Shown here in pieces: positions 16,519 to 25,786 of a stretch of 64,000 nucleotides of DNA. Source of the stretch: Alphaproteobacteria bacterium (GTDB lineage Bacteria > Pseudomonadota > Alphaproteobacteria > Caulobacterales > Parvularculaceae); assembly GCA_016125425.1 (NCBI GenBank), contig WGLT01000010.1:45976-109975 (forward strand), given 5' to 3'. The notes under the pieces were generated by a model. It saw only the letters and a program-made list of their open reading frames with translations. It ran no database searches and was not told where the DNA came from. Numbering within the stretch: position 1 is the stretch's first letter; every line of letters begins with the position of its first letter. A program made the position numbers and the translations under genes.

Positions 16519-18492
16519 ATGCCCGCGATAACCCTGCCCGACGGATCGGTCCGCCGCTTCGATCGCCCCGTCACGGGGACGGCGCTGGCGGAATCGATCT
16601 CGAAATCGCTCGCGAAAAAGGCGGTCGCGATGAAGGTCGACGGCCGGCTGACCGACCTTTTCGAGCCGATCGACCACGACGCGAAGGTCGAAATCGTGAC
16701 GCGCGAGGGCGCCGACGCGCTCGATCTCGTGCGCCATGACTGCGCGCATTTGCTCGCCCAGGCCGTGCAGGAGCTTTATCCCGGCACGCAGGTGACGATC
16801 GGCCCGAATATCGAGGACGGGTTCTTCTACGATTTCGCCCGCGACGAGCCTTTCTCGACCGACGATCTCGCGCGCATCGAAAAGCGCATGAGCGAGCTTG
16901 TCGACGCCGACCTTCCGACCCGCAAGGAGATCTGGGACCGCGGGCGGGCGATCGAGCATTTCAAGGGCATCGGGGAGAACTACAAGGCCGAGATCATCGC
17001 GGACCTGCCGGAGGACGAAGACATAAAGGTCTATTTCCACGGCGAGTGGCACGACCTCTGCCGGGGACCGCATCTTCCGTCTACGAAGCATATCGGCAAG
17101 GCGTTCAAGCTGATGAAGGTCGCCGGCGCCTATTGGCGCGGCGATTCGAATAACGCCGTCCTGCAACGCATTTACGGGACGGCCTGGCTCAGCGACGCCG
17201 ACCTCAAGGCGTATCTGACGCGGCTTGAAGAGGCCGAAAAGCGCGATCACCGCCGGCTTGGAAAGGAGATGGACCTTTTCCACCTTCAGCCGGAAGCGCA
17301 AGGCTCGGTTTTCTGGCACCCGAAGGGCTATCTCGTCTGGCGCCAGCTCGAAGCCTATATCCGCCGCCGGCAGGACGAGGACGGCTATGTCGAAGTGAAG
17401 ACCCCGCAGGTTCTCGATTCCATTTTCTGGGAGCAGTCGGGCCACTGGTCGAAATTCCGCGAGAATATGTTCGTCGTGCCGGACGAAGTTCCGTCAACGG
17501 AGGAAGGAAAACCGATCCTGTCGGGCCAGGCGAAGCTGATGGCGCTGAAGCCCATGAATTGCCCGGCGCATGTGCAGATATTCAAGAACGGGATCAAATC
17601 CTATCGGGACCTGCCGATCCGCATGGCCGAATTCGGCTGCTGCCACCGCAACGAGGCCCATGGCGCGCTGCACGGCCTCATGCGCGTGCGTCAGATGACG
17701 CAGGACGACGCGCATATTTTCTGCCGCGAGGACCAGATCAACGCCGAAACCCAGCGCTTCCTGCGCCTGTTTGCGCGCGTCTACGCCGATATGGGCATGA
17801 CCGACATCCGCTATAAGCTTGCGACGCGGCCCGAATTGCGCGCCGGAGACGACGCGACATGGGACCGCGCGGAGGGCGCGCTCGCGAGCGCGCTCGACGC
17901 GGCGGGCGCGACCTTCGAATACGCGCATGGCGAAGGCGCGTTCTACGGGCCGAAGCTCGAATTTCACCTGACGGACGCGATCGGGCGCACATGGCAAGCC
18001 GGAACCTATCAGCTCGACTATGTGCTGCCCGAACGGCTCGATGCGAGCTATATCGACGCGGCCGGCGCCAGGCAGCGCCCCGTCATGCTCCACCGCGCGG
18101 TGTTCGGCACCTTCGAACGCTTTATCGGCCTGCTGATCGAACATTATGCGGGACGGCTGCCCTTGTGGCTCGCGCCGGTTCAGGCTGTCGTCGCCACGAT
18201 TACGTCGGAGGCGGACGATTATGCGAAGCAGGCCGCCGAGGCGCTGCGCAAGGCGGGACTGCGCGTCGATCTCGATCTCAGAAACGAGAAGATCAACTAC
18301 AAGGTGCGCGAGCACAGCCACGCCAAAATTCCGGTGATCGCGGTCGTCGGCGCGCGCGAGGCCGAAGAGCGCAAGCTGTCGCTGCGCCGTCTCGGCGCGC
18401 AGGGCCAGCAGATCATGACGCTCGAGGAGGCGGCGAAAGCGCTGGCGCATGAAGGAACGGCGCCCGATCTTCGCGGCGAGCGCGCGGCTTGA
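16519..18492 (+). CDS. thrS: Threonine--tRNA ligase
   Basis: Threonyl-tRNA synthetase charges tRNA-Thr in the cytoplasm. The 657-residue protein has the expected order: N-terminal TGS domain (starting [15 protein letters not shown]), editing domain with the HxxxH pair in HDCAHLLAQ near residue 75 and a cysteine/histidine pair near [10 protein letters not shown], class II catalytic domain with motif 2 region MNCPAHVQI (zinc-binding cysteine) and YGPKLEFHL, and the C-terminal anticodon-binding domain ending with the [11 protein letters not shown] region. Its stop codon overlaps the next gene's TTG start (TTGA), so a polysaccharide gene is coupled to a housekeeping synthetase. Confidence 0.97.
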   Translation: MPAITLPDGSVRRFDRPVTGTALAESISKSLAKKAVAMKVDGRLTDLFEPIDHDAKVEIVTREGADALDLVRHDCAHLLAQAVQELYPGTQVTIGPNIEDGFFYDFARDEPFSTDDLARIEKRMSELVDADLPTRKEIWDRGRAIEHFKGIGENYKAEIIADLPEDEDIKVYFHGEWHDLCRGPHLPSTKHIGKAFKLMKVAGAYWRGDSNNAVLQRIYGTAWLSDADLKAYLTRLEEAEKRDHRRLGKEMDLFHLQPEAQGSVFWHPKGYLVWRQLEAYIRRRQDEDGYVEVKTPQVLDSIFWEQSGHWSKFRENMFVVPDEVPSTEEGKPILSGQAKLMALKPMNCPAHVQIFKNGIKSYRDLPIRMAEFGCCHRNEAHGALHGLMRVRQMTQDDAHIFCREDQINAETQRFLRLFARVYADMGMTDIRYKLATRPELRAGDDATWDRAEGALASALDAAGATFEYAHGEGAFYGPKLEFHLTDAIGRTWQAGTYQLDYVLPERLDASYIDAAGARQRPVMLHRAVFGTFERFIGLLIEHYAGRLPLWLAPVQAVVATITSEADDYAKQAAEALRKAGLRVDLDLRNEKINYKVREHSHAKIPVIAVVGAREAEERKLSLRRLGAQGQQIMTLEEAAKALAHEGTAPDLRGERAA

Positions 18493-19793
18493 CCGCCGCA
18501 TGGCAGGCGGGGCGGCGTTTTCTGCTCGGCGCGGGCTCGTTCGCGCTGGCGCCGGCGCTGCCTGTGCTTGTCGTCTTCGCCCATCGGGGCGTCGCGCCAT
18601 TGCTTCTCGTCATGGCGATCGTCGCCGCGAGCCTCGCGGGGCCCTGGCGCGGGATCGCCGCGCTTTTCGCGCCGCCCGCGAGCTTCAAAAAGCCCGGCGC
18701 GGTCGCCGCCTGGGCCTTGGCCGCATTCTGCGCCTGGATCGGCGCGGCCGGATTGTGGTCGCCGATTGCGGGCGCGTCCGGCCTTGCGCTGGATGTCGCA
18801 GCGCCCGCGCTGGCGGGATATTTCGCCGTCGCAGGCGTGTTTGCGCGCGACGCCGACGCGCGCGCGCACCTCGCGAAAGCGTTCGCCGCATCATGCCTTC
18901 TCGCCCTCGCCCTGCTGACGTTCGAGGCCGCGAGCGGCGGCTATCTGCGGCTTATTATGCCGCCTGCGGATCATTCGCCGGGCCGGATCCGCGATTTCAC
19001 CTCTCTCGGCCGCGGAATGACAGCGCTTTTGCCGGGTCTCTTCGCCGTTTGCGGCATGATCGCGCTTGCAGGCATGCGCGCGCAAAAGCGCCGGAAGGCG
19101 GCGGCGGTCGGCCTTGCGGCGATCGCGCTAGTCGCGCTTTTCGCCGCCGCGCGGCTCACGATTTCGTCCAATGTCGCCGCGATCATCGCGGGCGCCGCCG
19201 CCGCCGTCATCGCTTTTTCCCTGCGGCGCGGCGTCGTCGCCGGCCTGACCTTCCTTTATGTCGGCGCGCTTGCATCGGCGCCGGCGCTCGCCTTGACGCC
19301 GGCGCGCGCGCTCGCGGCGCGTTGGGCGGGTGCGGCGCCCGATTCCTGGCTGCAGCGTCTGTTCATCTGGCGCCGCGCCGCGCGCGAGGCGCTGGCCTGT
19401 CTTCCCTTCGGATGCGGCGCCGATTACGCGCGCGCCCTGAGCGAAAAAGGCGAGACGGTCACGATTTCCGGCGCGGCCGCGCCGCTGGCGCTGACGCCGA
19501 TCCATCCGCATAATGTGTTTTTGCAGATCTGGCTCGAGCTCGGGCTGCCCGGCGTGGCGCTCGCCGCGCTTTTCATTTTTGCCTCCGGCCGCGCGCTCGC
19601 CGACGCTCGCCCGGGCCGGGCGACGCGCGCGGCGATTGCGGGTGCGGCCGCAGCGACGCTCGTGTCGTTTCTCGACGAGGCGAGTCTGTGGCAGGTCTGG
19701 CGCCTCGCGGCGATCGGCCTCGGCGCGGTCGGTCTTGCCCTGCTGCGCGGATTCGAGTCTGATAGCGCCTTCAAGACGGGGGCGTCTGCGTGA
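18489..19793 (+). CDS. O-antigen ligase-like polytopic membrane protein
   Basis: The 434-residue protein has about ten membrane segments and, near residue 337, the loop [19 protein letters not shown], which matches the conserved periplasmic motif of the O-antigen ligase/polymerase (Wzy_C, WaaL) family including the essential histidine. Such proteins join or polymerise sugar chains carried on undecaprenyl phosphate. The start is a TTG overlapping the thrS stop as TTGA; no ATG is near. Its 3' end overlaps the next gene (GTGA), so thrS, this gene and the GT2 gene are likely one transcript. Whether it is ligase or polymerase cannot be told. Confidence 0.8.
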   Translation: MTAAWQAGRRFLLGAGSFALAPALPVLVVFAHRGVAPLLLVMAIVAASLAGPWRGIAALFAPPASFKKPGAVAAWALAAFCAWIGAAGLWSPIAGASGLALDVAAPALAGYFAVAGVFARDADARAHLAKAFAASCLLALALLTFEAASGGYLRLIMPPADHSPGRIRDFTSLGRGMTALLPGLFAVCGMIALAGMRAQKRRKAAAVGLAAIALVALFAAARLTISSNVAAIIAGAAAAVIAFSLRRGVVAGLTFLYVGALASAPALALTPARALAARWAGAAPDSWLQRLFIWRRAAREALACLPFGCGADYARALSEKGETVTISGAAAPLALTPIHPHNVFLQIWLELGLPGVALAALFIFASGRALADARPGRATRAAIAGAAAATLVSFLDEASLWQVWRLAAIGLGAVGLALLRGFESDSAFKTGASA

Positions 19794-20767
19794 GCGTAAC
19801 TGGTTCAGATTCGCGTATTTCAGCGATCGTCGTCACCTATTACACTGGCCCCCTTCTCGCGCGCGCGGTCGCTTCATTGAAGGCGCAGCCGGAAATCGGC
19901 GAAATCATCGTCGTCGACAACGGCAATTGGGAGGGCGCCGTCGAGCAGGCGGTCTCGGCCTCCCGCCACGGGGCCCCGGTCGAAGTCATCACGGGCCAGG
20001 GCAATGTCGGTTTTGCGGCTGCGTGCAATCTCGGCGCGAAACGCGCGCGCGGCGAGTTCCTGCTCTTCCTCAATCCGGACGCCGTCTTGCCGCAAGGCGC
20101 GGCGGCGCAGCTGCTCGAAGACGGCGCCGATCTGAAACGGCCCTGGCTTATCGGCGCCAAGCTTATCAATCCCGATGACGGCACGGAGCAGCAGGGCTCG
20201 CGCCGCGCGACGCTGACGCCCTGGCGCGCATTTGTCGAGGCGACGCGCCTTTACGCGCTGGCGCCGCGCCATCCCTATTTCCGCCGGTTCCATCTGCATC
20301 ACGAGCCCTGTCCGGCGGAGGTGACGCCGACGCCGACCATATCCGGCGCCTGCTTTTTTCTGCCGCGAGCGGACTATTTCGCCGTCGGCGGCATGGACGA
20401 GCGCTATTTCCTGCATGTCGAGGACATTGATTTTTGCCTGCGCTTTGCGAAGGAGGCGGGCGGGCGCGTTTATTTCGATCCGCATGTCGCGGTGCCGCAT
20501 TACAAGAGCTCCAGCCGGGTCAGCCCGATCGGCGTCGAAGCGAAAAAAACGGCGAGCATAAACCGTTACTTCCGCCGGCATTTTTCCGATCCCTATCCGC
20601 CGCCCTTTCTCTGGATCGTGGAGGGCGTGTTGTGGGCCGCCTTCGCGGCCAAGGCGGCGCGGCGCGCGGCGAGCCGGACGGTCGCGCTTCTGGATCTGAG
20701 GGCGCGCCGCGGCGGGGCGGTCGCAAGGCGCGCGCGCAGCCTCAACGGAAGACGCTCCGAACGCTGA
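19790..20767 (+). CDS. Glycosyltransferase family 2, rhamnosyltransferase-like
   Basis: A cytoplasmic GT-A fold glycosyltransferase of 325 residues. The N-terminus has the family opening ISAIVVTYYTGPLLARAVASL; the sugar-nucleotide region GNVGFAAACNLGAKRARGE is typical of WbbL-type rhamnosyltransferases; the metal-binding motif appears as LFLNPDAVLP near residue 96, where NPD replaces the usual DxD. The acceptor-side ERYFLHVEDIDFCLR contains the catalytic ED pair. Start is GTG, overlapping the previous stop. It likely adds a deoxyhexose to a lipid-linked envelope polysaccharide; the sugar is inferred. Confidence 0.87.
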   Translation: MSVTGSDSRISAIVVTYYTGPLLARAVASLKAQPEIGEIIVVDNGNWEGAVEQAVSASRHGAPVEVITGQGNVGFAAACNLGAKRARGEFLLFLNPDAVLPQGAAAQLLEDGADLKRPWLIGAKLINPDDGTEQQGSRRATLTPWRAFVEATRLYALAPRHPYFRRFHLHHEPCPAEVTPTPTISGACFFLPRADYFAVGGMDERYFLHVEDIDFCLRFAKEAGGRVYFDPHVAVPHYKSSSRVSPIGVEAKKTASINRYFRRHFSDPYPPPFLWIVEGVLWAAFAAKAARRAASRTVALLDLRARRGGAVARRARSLNGRRSER

Positions 20768-20776
20768 CGATCCCGA

Positions 20777-22264
20777 TCAGCCGCCGCGATAGCCCGACAC
20801 TGCGAAGAAATACAGCGTGCGTTTGCGGCCGCGTTTCAAATCCGCTTCGCTCGATCCCGCCGGCGCCTGCCGGGCGAAGGCGTTTGCGAGACCGGGCGCG
20901 TCCGGACGCTCGGTCACGTAAAGCGCGCGCGGCGCCTTCGCAGGATCATAGGCCATGAACGCTTCATAATGGCTGTCGACGCGATGGTTCGAATTCCACG
21001 CGCGAATCGGCGGTCCGCCGCGCGCATAATAAAGAAGCTCGCCCATCAACTCCCGGTCGTCGACAAGAATCGCGTCATAGCCGGCGGCGGCGGCGCGCAC
21101 CGCCGCGCCCTGCGCCGGCCATCCGCGCACGCGCTTGACGGCGTTCGAGGCGCCGACGGCGTCGACAAGCGCGAAATCCGATAAGGCCACCACCAAAATC
21201 GCGGCGACGCAGGTATTGAAGACGGCGTTCGCCGTCACGGCCCACAGGGCATGCGCGCGCAGAGCCCAGACCGTCACGAGGATGATCGCGGCCGGATAGG
21301 ACGCCGCCGCCCAATTCGCATGCGCGCGCGAAATCAGCGCCTCGGGCGCGACGATGGCGAGCGGCGTCAGCGCGAAAGCGAGAAGCGCGATATCCGCCTC
21401 CCGCCGCTCGCCGGCCTCGCCGATGCGCCGGCGCGCCGTCGCAAGACCCCAGATCAAGCCGAGCGTCGGCAAGACGCCGAACACGCCGAACTGCGAGGAC
21501 AGAAAATTCAGAAAATTCGCGGGATGAAACAGCCGGCCGCTCCAATTGGCGTTCGCCGCCGTATGCGCCAGCGTGTCGAAATTATGCGCTGCGTTCCACC
21601 AGATATTCGGCGCGAAAACCGCCGCCGCGACGGCCGCCGCGACGAGGCCCGCGCGCCAGGGGAAGGCGCGCCGGGTCTTGCGCGACAAGACAAGGGCGAG
21701 CGCCGCGCCGATCAGAAAATAGACCATCGCATATTTGGCGAGGAAGCCGAGCCCGACAGCGGCGCCGAGCAGGATCGCGGGCGGGAGCGCGCTTCGCGCC
21801 TCCGCCTTTGCGCTCAGCATACTGAAAAAATAGCAGAGCGCCGCCGACCAGAAAAAAAGCAGCGGCGCGTCAGTCGTGATCAGCGCCGAGGACAGCGACA
21901 CGCCGGGAAGCAGAAGCCAGCCGAGGCCGGACCAGAAACCCGCCGCTTCGCCGTAAAGCCTGCGCGCAAGAACGAAAAGATAAAGACATGCGCCGAACTG
22001 GAACAGCGGCGCGGAAAGCCTGACCGCCCAGGGCGCGTCGCCGAACAGCCCCGTCGTCGCTCCGATCGCCCAGGCGATGAGCGGCGGCTTTGAATAATAA
22101 CCGAAGGCGGGCGCCTTGCTCCAGATCCAGTACTGCGCCTCGTCCGGACCGATATCGGCCTGAAAAAAGAACAGGGCCGCAATCCTCGCCGCGGCGATGA
22201 TTCCCGCCGCGCAAAGGAAAAAAGCGACGGGCCGCGCGCGCCAGAGAGCGAGAAGATCTTTCAT
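20777..22264 (-). CDS. ArnT-like glycosyltransferase family 39 membrane protein
   Basis: A 495-residue multi-pass membrane glycosyltransferase (GT-C fold). After the first membrane segment it shows FQADIGPDEAQYWIWSKAPAFGYYS, where the DE pair is the catalytic acidic motif of the PMT/ArnT superfamily, then SKPPLIAWAIG. About eleven further hydrophobic segments follow, and a soluble C-terminal domain of about 120 residues. These enzymes move sugars from polyprenyl-phosphate donors onto lipid A, glycans or proteins on the periplasmic face. A second family member lies just upstream on the same strand, nine bases away. Confidence 0.87.
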   Translation of the reverse strand: MKDLLALWRARPVAFFLCAAGIIAAARIAALFFFQADIGPDEAQYWIWSKAPAFGYYSKPPLIAWAIGATTGLFGDAPWAVRLSAPLFQFGACLYLFVLARRLYGEAAGFWSGLGWLLLPGVSLSSALITTDAPLLFFWSAALCYFFSMLSAKAEARSALPPAILLGAAVGLGFLAKYAMVYFLIGAALALVLSRKTRRAFPWRAGLVAAAVAAAVFAPNIWWNAAHNFDTLAHTAANANWSGRLFHPANFLNFLSSQFGVFGVLPTLGLIWGLATARRRIGEAGERREADIALLAFALTPLAIVAPEALISRAHANWAAASYPAAIILVTVWALRAHALWAVTANAVFNTCVAAILVVALSDFALVDAVGASNAVKRVRGWPAQGAAVRAAAAGYDAILVDDRELMGELLYYARGGPPIRAWNSNHRVDSHYEAFMAYDPAKAPRALYVTERPDAPGLANAFARQAPAGSSEADLKRGRKRTLYFFAVSGYRGG

Positions 22265-22273
22265 GCGTTCGTC

Positions 22274-23968
22274 TCAGGGCGCCGCGTTTTTTTCGGGCGG
22301 CGCTATTGAATAGACGACAAGACGCACATGCCGCCCTTTCGAGTAATTGAGCCCTTCGATCCAGGCGATCGTCCGCGGCTTGATCTTCAAATGATAGAGC
22401 GCGGTCTGAAAATCGTCCTCCTCCGGCAGATCGACGACGACCGCGGCGTTCGGGCGCCTCGCCAGCCAATAGGCCGCGCCGTAGCCATCGGTCAAAACCG
22501 TTTTCGTGCCGAGCAAAAAGATCGCGGAGGGTTCGGAATAGCCGGCGAGCGCGACCGGCGGCGCGCCGTCGCGAAGAGGATGCAAGCCCGCCTTGGCGAT
22601 CGCCGCGGACAGGCGCGAGGACACGGCGAGCTGGCTCAGCGAGGGCAGCACGCCGTTCAGCAGAATGACGCAAACCGCCGCGCCGAGCGCGGCGGCGGCG
22701 TAGGCGCCGGCGAGCGCGCGGCCCTTCCAGAACAGACGCGCGGCGAAGACCGAAGCCGCCGCCGTGGCGAGCGCGCCCGCGAAAAAGGCCGGCGAGACCG
22801 TTCCGCCGCCAAGCGCGATCGGCAAGGCCGCGATCGCCGCCGCGACGCCGAGTCCGACCGCGAGATAAAGGCCTGCGCCGATCTTGCGCCAAAGCCGCCG
22901 GCGCGCCGCCTCCCCGGTCGCCGCAGCCCGCGCGGCGAGAATGGCGAGCGCCGGATAGAGCGGCAGCGTGTAATGCGGCAGCTTCGTCGCGACGAGTTCG
23001 AAAACGAGCCAGGACGGCGCGATCCACGACAGCAGAAACCAGGACGGCCAGGCGTCGCGCGTGCGCCATGCGCGCGCCAGACCCGGCGCAAGGAGCGCCG
23101 CCGCCGGCCAGAACAAAATCCAGACAAGCGCGAAATGATAACCGGGAGGGCCCGAATGGCTCTCTTGCGCGGCGCCGACCTTGCCCAGCATGTCATGGCC
23201 GACGGCCTGCGCGAAAAAGCGCCCCTGCGTTGCGCGGCTGATCGCGAAAGCCCAGGGCGCGACGATCGCCAGGACGAGGAGAAGGCCGCTGACCGGACGC
23301 ATCGCCTTCACCCATCCGAAATGCGGCGTCCGGATGAAAATTCCGGCGCAGGTAAGACCGACGACCATCGGCGTGATCGGCCCCTTGATCAGCACGCCGG
23401 CGCCGATCGCGGCCCAGAAGGCGATCGGCCAGGCCCATCCGGCGCGCCGTCCCTCCCGCCATCCGAGATAGATATGCGCGAGCGCCGCCTCGGCGACGGC
23501 GATGCTGGCGAGGACATTCGCGTCCGTCGTCGCGATCGTCGATTCTGCGGCGAAGACCGGCGCGGCCGCCAGCAACACGCCGGCGAGCAATCCCACGCCG
23601 GGCCCGTAGAGCCGCGCGCCGGCGACATAGGTGAAAAGCGCGGCGACGATCGCCGCAATGGCGGAGGGAATCCGATAGGCCCAGATCTCGCGCGCCTTGA
23701 CATCCGAAAACGCGGAGACCGAGGCGGCCTGGAGCCAGTAAATTCCGGCCGGTTTCTTGTTGCGCTCGCGGTCCTGAAAACGAATGTCGATATAATCGCC
23801 GGTCTCGAGCATTTGCGCGCTCGCCTGCGCAAAGCGCGCCTCGTCGCGATCAAGCGGCGGAAGCGTGAAGACGCCGGCGAAGGCGACGACCGCCGCGAAC
23901 GCCGCGACCAGCGTCATGCGCCAGAGGCGCCCTTCCGCTGCGTTCCGGCCCGCCGACTCGGCCATCAT
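22274..23968 (-). CDS. ArnT-like glycosyltransferase family 39 membrane protein
   Basis: A 564-residue GT-C membrane glycosyltransferase, closer to ArnT (lipid A aminoarabinose transferase) than its neighbour. The catalytic loop is FTLPPLDRDEARFAQASAQM near residue 38, followed by DIRFQDRERNKKPAGIYWLQ, both characteristic of ArnT-like proteins. About twelve membrane segments precede a C-terminal periplasmic domain. The start is one of two adjacent ATGs (23968 or 23965) after GAGGGG; the open frame continues 17 codons upstream to a TTG but without a better binding site. The donor would be a polyprenyl-phosphate sugar, perhaps made by the divergent GT2 gene beginning at 24115. Confidence 0.87.
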   Translation of the reverse strand: MMAESAGRNAAEGRLWRMTLVAAFAAVVAFAGVFTLPPLDRDEARFAQASAQMLETGDYIDIRFQDRERNKKPAGIYWLQAASVSAFSDVKAREIWAYRIPSAIAAIVAALFTYVAGARLYGPGVGLLAGVLLAAAPVFAAESTIATTDANVLASIAVAEAALAHIYLGWREGRRAGWAWPIAFWAAIGAGVLIKGPITPMVVGLTCAGIFIRTPHFGWVKAMRPVSGLLLVLAIVAPWAFAISRATQGRFFAQAVGHDMLGKVGAAQESHSGPPGYHFALVWILFWPAAALLAPGLARAWRTRDAWPSWFLLSWIAPSWLVFELVATKLPHYTLPLYPALAILAARAAATGEAARRRLWRKIGAGLYLAVGLGVAAAIAALPIALGGGTVSPAFFAGALATAAASVFAARLFWKGRALAGAYAAAALGAAVCVILLNGVLPSLSQLAVSSRLSAAIAKAGLHPLRDGAPPVALAGYSEPSAIFLLGTKTVLTDGYGAAYWLARRPNAAVVVDLPEEDDFQTALYHLKIKPRTIAWIEGLNYSKGRHVRLVVYSIAPPEKNAAP

Positions 23969-24114
23969 CCCCTCTTCGGCCTCCGCCCGTCCTCGCGGGC
24001 GCAAGACATTCTGGCGCAAGCGCTGCGGCCTGGCGAGCCGCGCCCGCGGATTTCCATTCCCGTCCGATTCTGCGATTTAGGAGAAACTGTCCCGCGCCGC
24101 CACCGGAAAGCTGA

Positions 24115-24912
24115 ATGACCGCCGCGTCCGACCGCCGCTCCGCCAAGGCCGCCCTCTTCGAGTGGCGCCGGACCGATATGCGCGCCGGCGGGCCGGAGAT
24201 CTCCGTCGTCGTTCCGATGTTTGACGAAGAAGGCGGCGCCCGGTCTTTGATGCGCGAAATCGCGGCGGCGCTCAAAAACAGACGCTTCGAGATCGTTGCG
24301 GTCGACGATTGCTCGAACGACAGGACGCAGGAGGCGCTGTTGCAGACGCGCGCGGAGATTCCGCAGTTACGGATCATCGCGCACCGGAAAAATGCGGGAC
24401 AAAGCCGCGCGATCCGCACGGGCGTATTCGCCGCGCGCGGGGCCGTCGTCGCTACGATCGACGGCGACGGACAGAACGACCCCGCGGACATCCCCGCCCT
24501 TCTCGACCGGCTTTTCCGCGCGGACGCGCCCGACGATCTCGCCATGGTGGCGGGCGAACGCGTCAACCGGCGGGACAAGGCTTCGAAACGCTGGGCATCG
24601 CGCATCGCCAACAGCGCGCGCTCGAAACTGCTGAATGACGGCGCAGCCGACACCGGATGCGGCCTCAAAGTGTTCTATCGCGAGGCGTTTTTGCGATTGC
24701 CCGCCTTCGACCATATGCATCGCTATCTGCCGGCCTTGATGCGACGCGAAGGATTTGCCGTGGAGTTCGCGCCCGTCGCGCACCGTCCGCGCGCGCACGG
24801 CCGTTCGAAATACACCAATCTGGGGCGCCTCGCCGTCGCCTTTCGCGACCTGCTCGGCGTCCTGTGGCTCAACGCCCGGGCCCGCGATCCGCAGGAAATC
24901 ACGGAGCTTTAG
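24115..24912 (+). CDS. Polyprenyl-phosphate sugar synthase-like GT2
   Basis: The 265-residue protein is a family 2 glycosyltransferase of the dolichyl-phosphate mannose synthase/ArnC type. It has ISVVVPMFDEEGGA near residue 29, the nucleotide-binding IVAVDDCSNDRTQ, the metal motif ATIDGDGQNDPADIP near 118, and TGCGLKVFYREAF near 180. Unlike ArnC it lacks C-terminal membrane segments, so it is probably a soluble or peripheral enzyme. It would load a sugar onto undecaprenyl phosphate, the donor used by the two divergent ArnT-like proteins. The three genes face each other across 146 bases and probably form one pathway. Confidence 0.88.
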   Translation: MTAASDRRSAKAALFEWRRTDMRAGGPEISVVVPMFDEEGGARSLMREIAAALKNRRFEIVAVDDCSNDRTQEALLQTRAEIPQLRIIAHRKNAGQSRAIRTGVFAARGAVVATIDGDGQNDPADIPALLDRLFRADAPDDLAMVAGERVNRRDKASKRWASRIANSARSKLLNDGAADTGCGLKVFYREAFLRLPAFDHMHRYLPALMRREGFAVEFAPVAHRPRAHGRSKYTNLGRLAVAFRDLLGVLWLNARARDPQEITEL

Positions 24913-24964
24913 CGCTCCCGCCGGGCTGTGCTAGGCTTGAAGCGTCGCTGTTCGGGGCGAGGGG

Positions 24965-25402
24965 ATGAAGGAGCGCGCCGTGTCCAAGCTTGAAATGTTT
25001 CCGTTGCTGTTTGTCAGTTTCGCGATTTATGCCGCGCTGACGCTCATTCAGGGCGGCGGCGGCTGGACCGAAGGGGTCATCACCACCCTGCCGCTTTATT
25101 CGAAAGACGCATGGACGATTCGCTGGGGCGATCTTTTTATCGTCGGCAGCATGGCGCTCTTGTTCATCGAGCTCGTGCGGGCGACAAAAACGGGCACGGC
25201 GTCGATCACCAACCATCTCCTTTCGTTTCTTCTGTTCATCGCCGTTCTGCTCTGCTTCATCCTGGCGCCCGGATTCGGCAACTCGGTCTTTTTCATATTT
25301 TTGACGATGACGCTGCTCGACCCGATGGCGGGATTCATCGTGACCACCGTTTCGGCGCGGCGCGATCTCGGCGTGGCGGACCGGTCCGGACTTTTAGGCT
25401 GA
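24965..25402 (+). CDS. Four-helix membrane protein, function unknown
   Basis: A 145-residue protein with about four membrane spans (approximate residues 10-30, 52-72, 82-102 and 106-128) and short loops. It resembles conserved hypothetical membrane proteins of Rhizobiales, but I recognise no functional motif. The start ATG at 24965 has a weak upstream site; an internal GTG six codons later (preceding SKLEMF) has GGAGCG before it and may be the true start. It lies 52 bases after the GT2 gene in the same direction, so it could belong to the glycan cluster. Confidence 0.7.
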   Translation: MKERAVSKLEMFPLLFVSFAIYAALTLIQGGGGWTEGVITTLPLYSKDAWTIRWGDLFIVGSMALLFIELVRATKTGTASITNHLLSFLLFIAVLLCFILAPGFGNSVFFIFLTMTLLDPMAGFIVTTVSARRDLGVADRSGLLG

Positions 25403-25786
25403 GACGGACGTCGGCTCAGGCGACAATATCGACGCGTCGGGGCGCGCGCGACAAAAAGGCGCCGTAGCGCGCTTCGGCGTAAGCGAGCGCGGCGAGCCGG
25501 CTTTCCGCGCGTCCGCGACGGCGCGGGGTCCGTCGGCGCTCTTGCCTGAGATGAAGCGCCTCATCCGTCGGCGCGCAGGGGCGAACGGGCTGCAAGGCGG
25601 GAAGGTTAACAAATCCTTTCATGAACGAAGCAGAGCAAGATGCTTGCCGCTCGCCCGCGCGCGGCGGCGATCAGATTTCAATTTTATTTACGGCTGCCTG
25701 TCTAATGTCGGACATCAATACCCGATCGATGGCGAACGCGCTTGGAGAGCGAGCGCCCGCCGGCGGGCCCGGAGCAGCGGCGGAAG
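25403..25786. other. Intergenic stretch, weak small frame and AT-rich tract
   Basis: Apart from the doubtful small frame on the minus strand, these 384 bases hold no gene. The portion 25675-25735 is AT-rich compared with its surroundings and probably contains the promoter of the GGDEF/EAL gene. No repeat, RNA gene or strong hairpin was seen. Confidence 0.4.
25416..25622 (-). CDS. Possible small basic protein
   Basis: A 68-codon frame, arginine-rich, whose C-terminal half (ESRLAALAYAEARYGAFLSR) reads like a helix of a real protein. There is no clear ribosome binding site before the ATG and no family is recognised. In GC-rich DNA a frame of this length may arise by chance, so this entry is weak. 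Confidence 0.25.
   Translation of the reverse strand: MKGFVNLPALQPVRPCAPTDEALHLRQERRRTPRRRGRAESRLAALAYAEARYGAFLSRAPRRVDIVA

Noticed and set aside
22328..24118. 596-codon open frame on the plus strand
   Set aside because: Antisense of the ArnT-like gene; extremely charged and arginine-rich, no domain.
25394..25612. 72-codon minus-strand frame overlapping the other small frame
   Set aside because: Serine-, proline- and arginine-rich without structure; less protein-like than the alternative 68-codon frame, which itself is weak.
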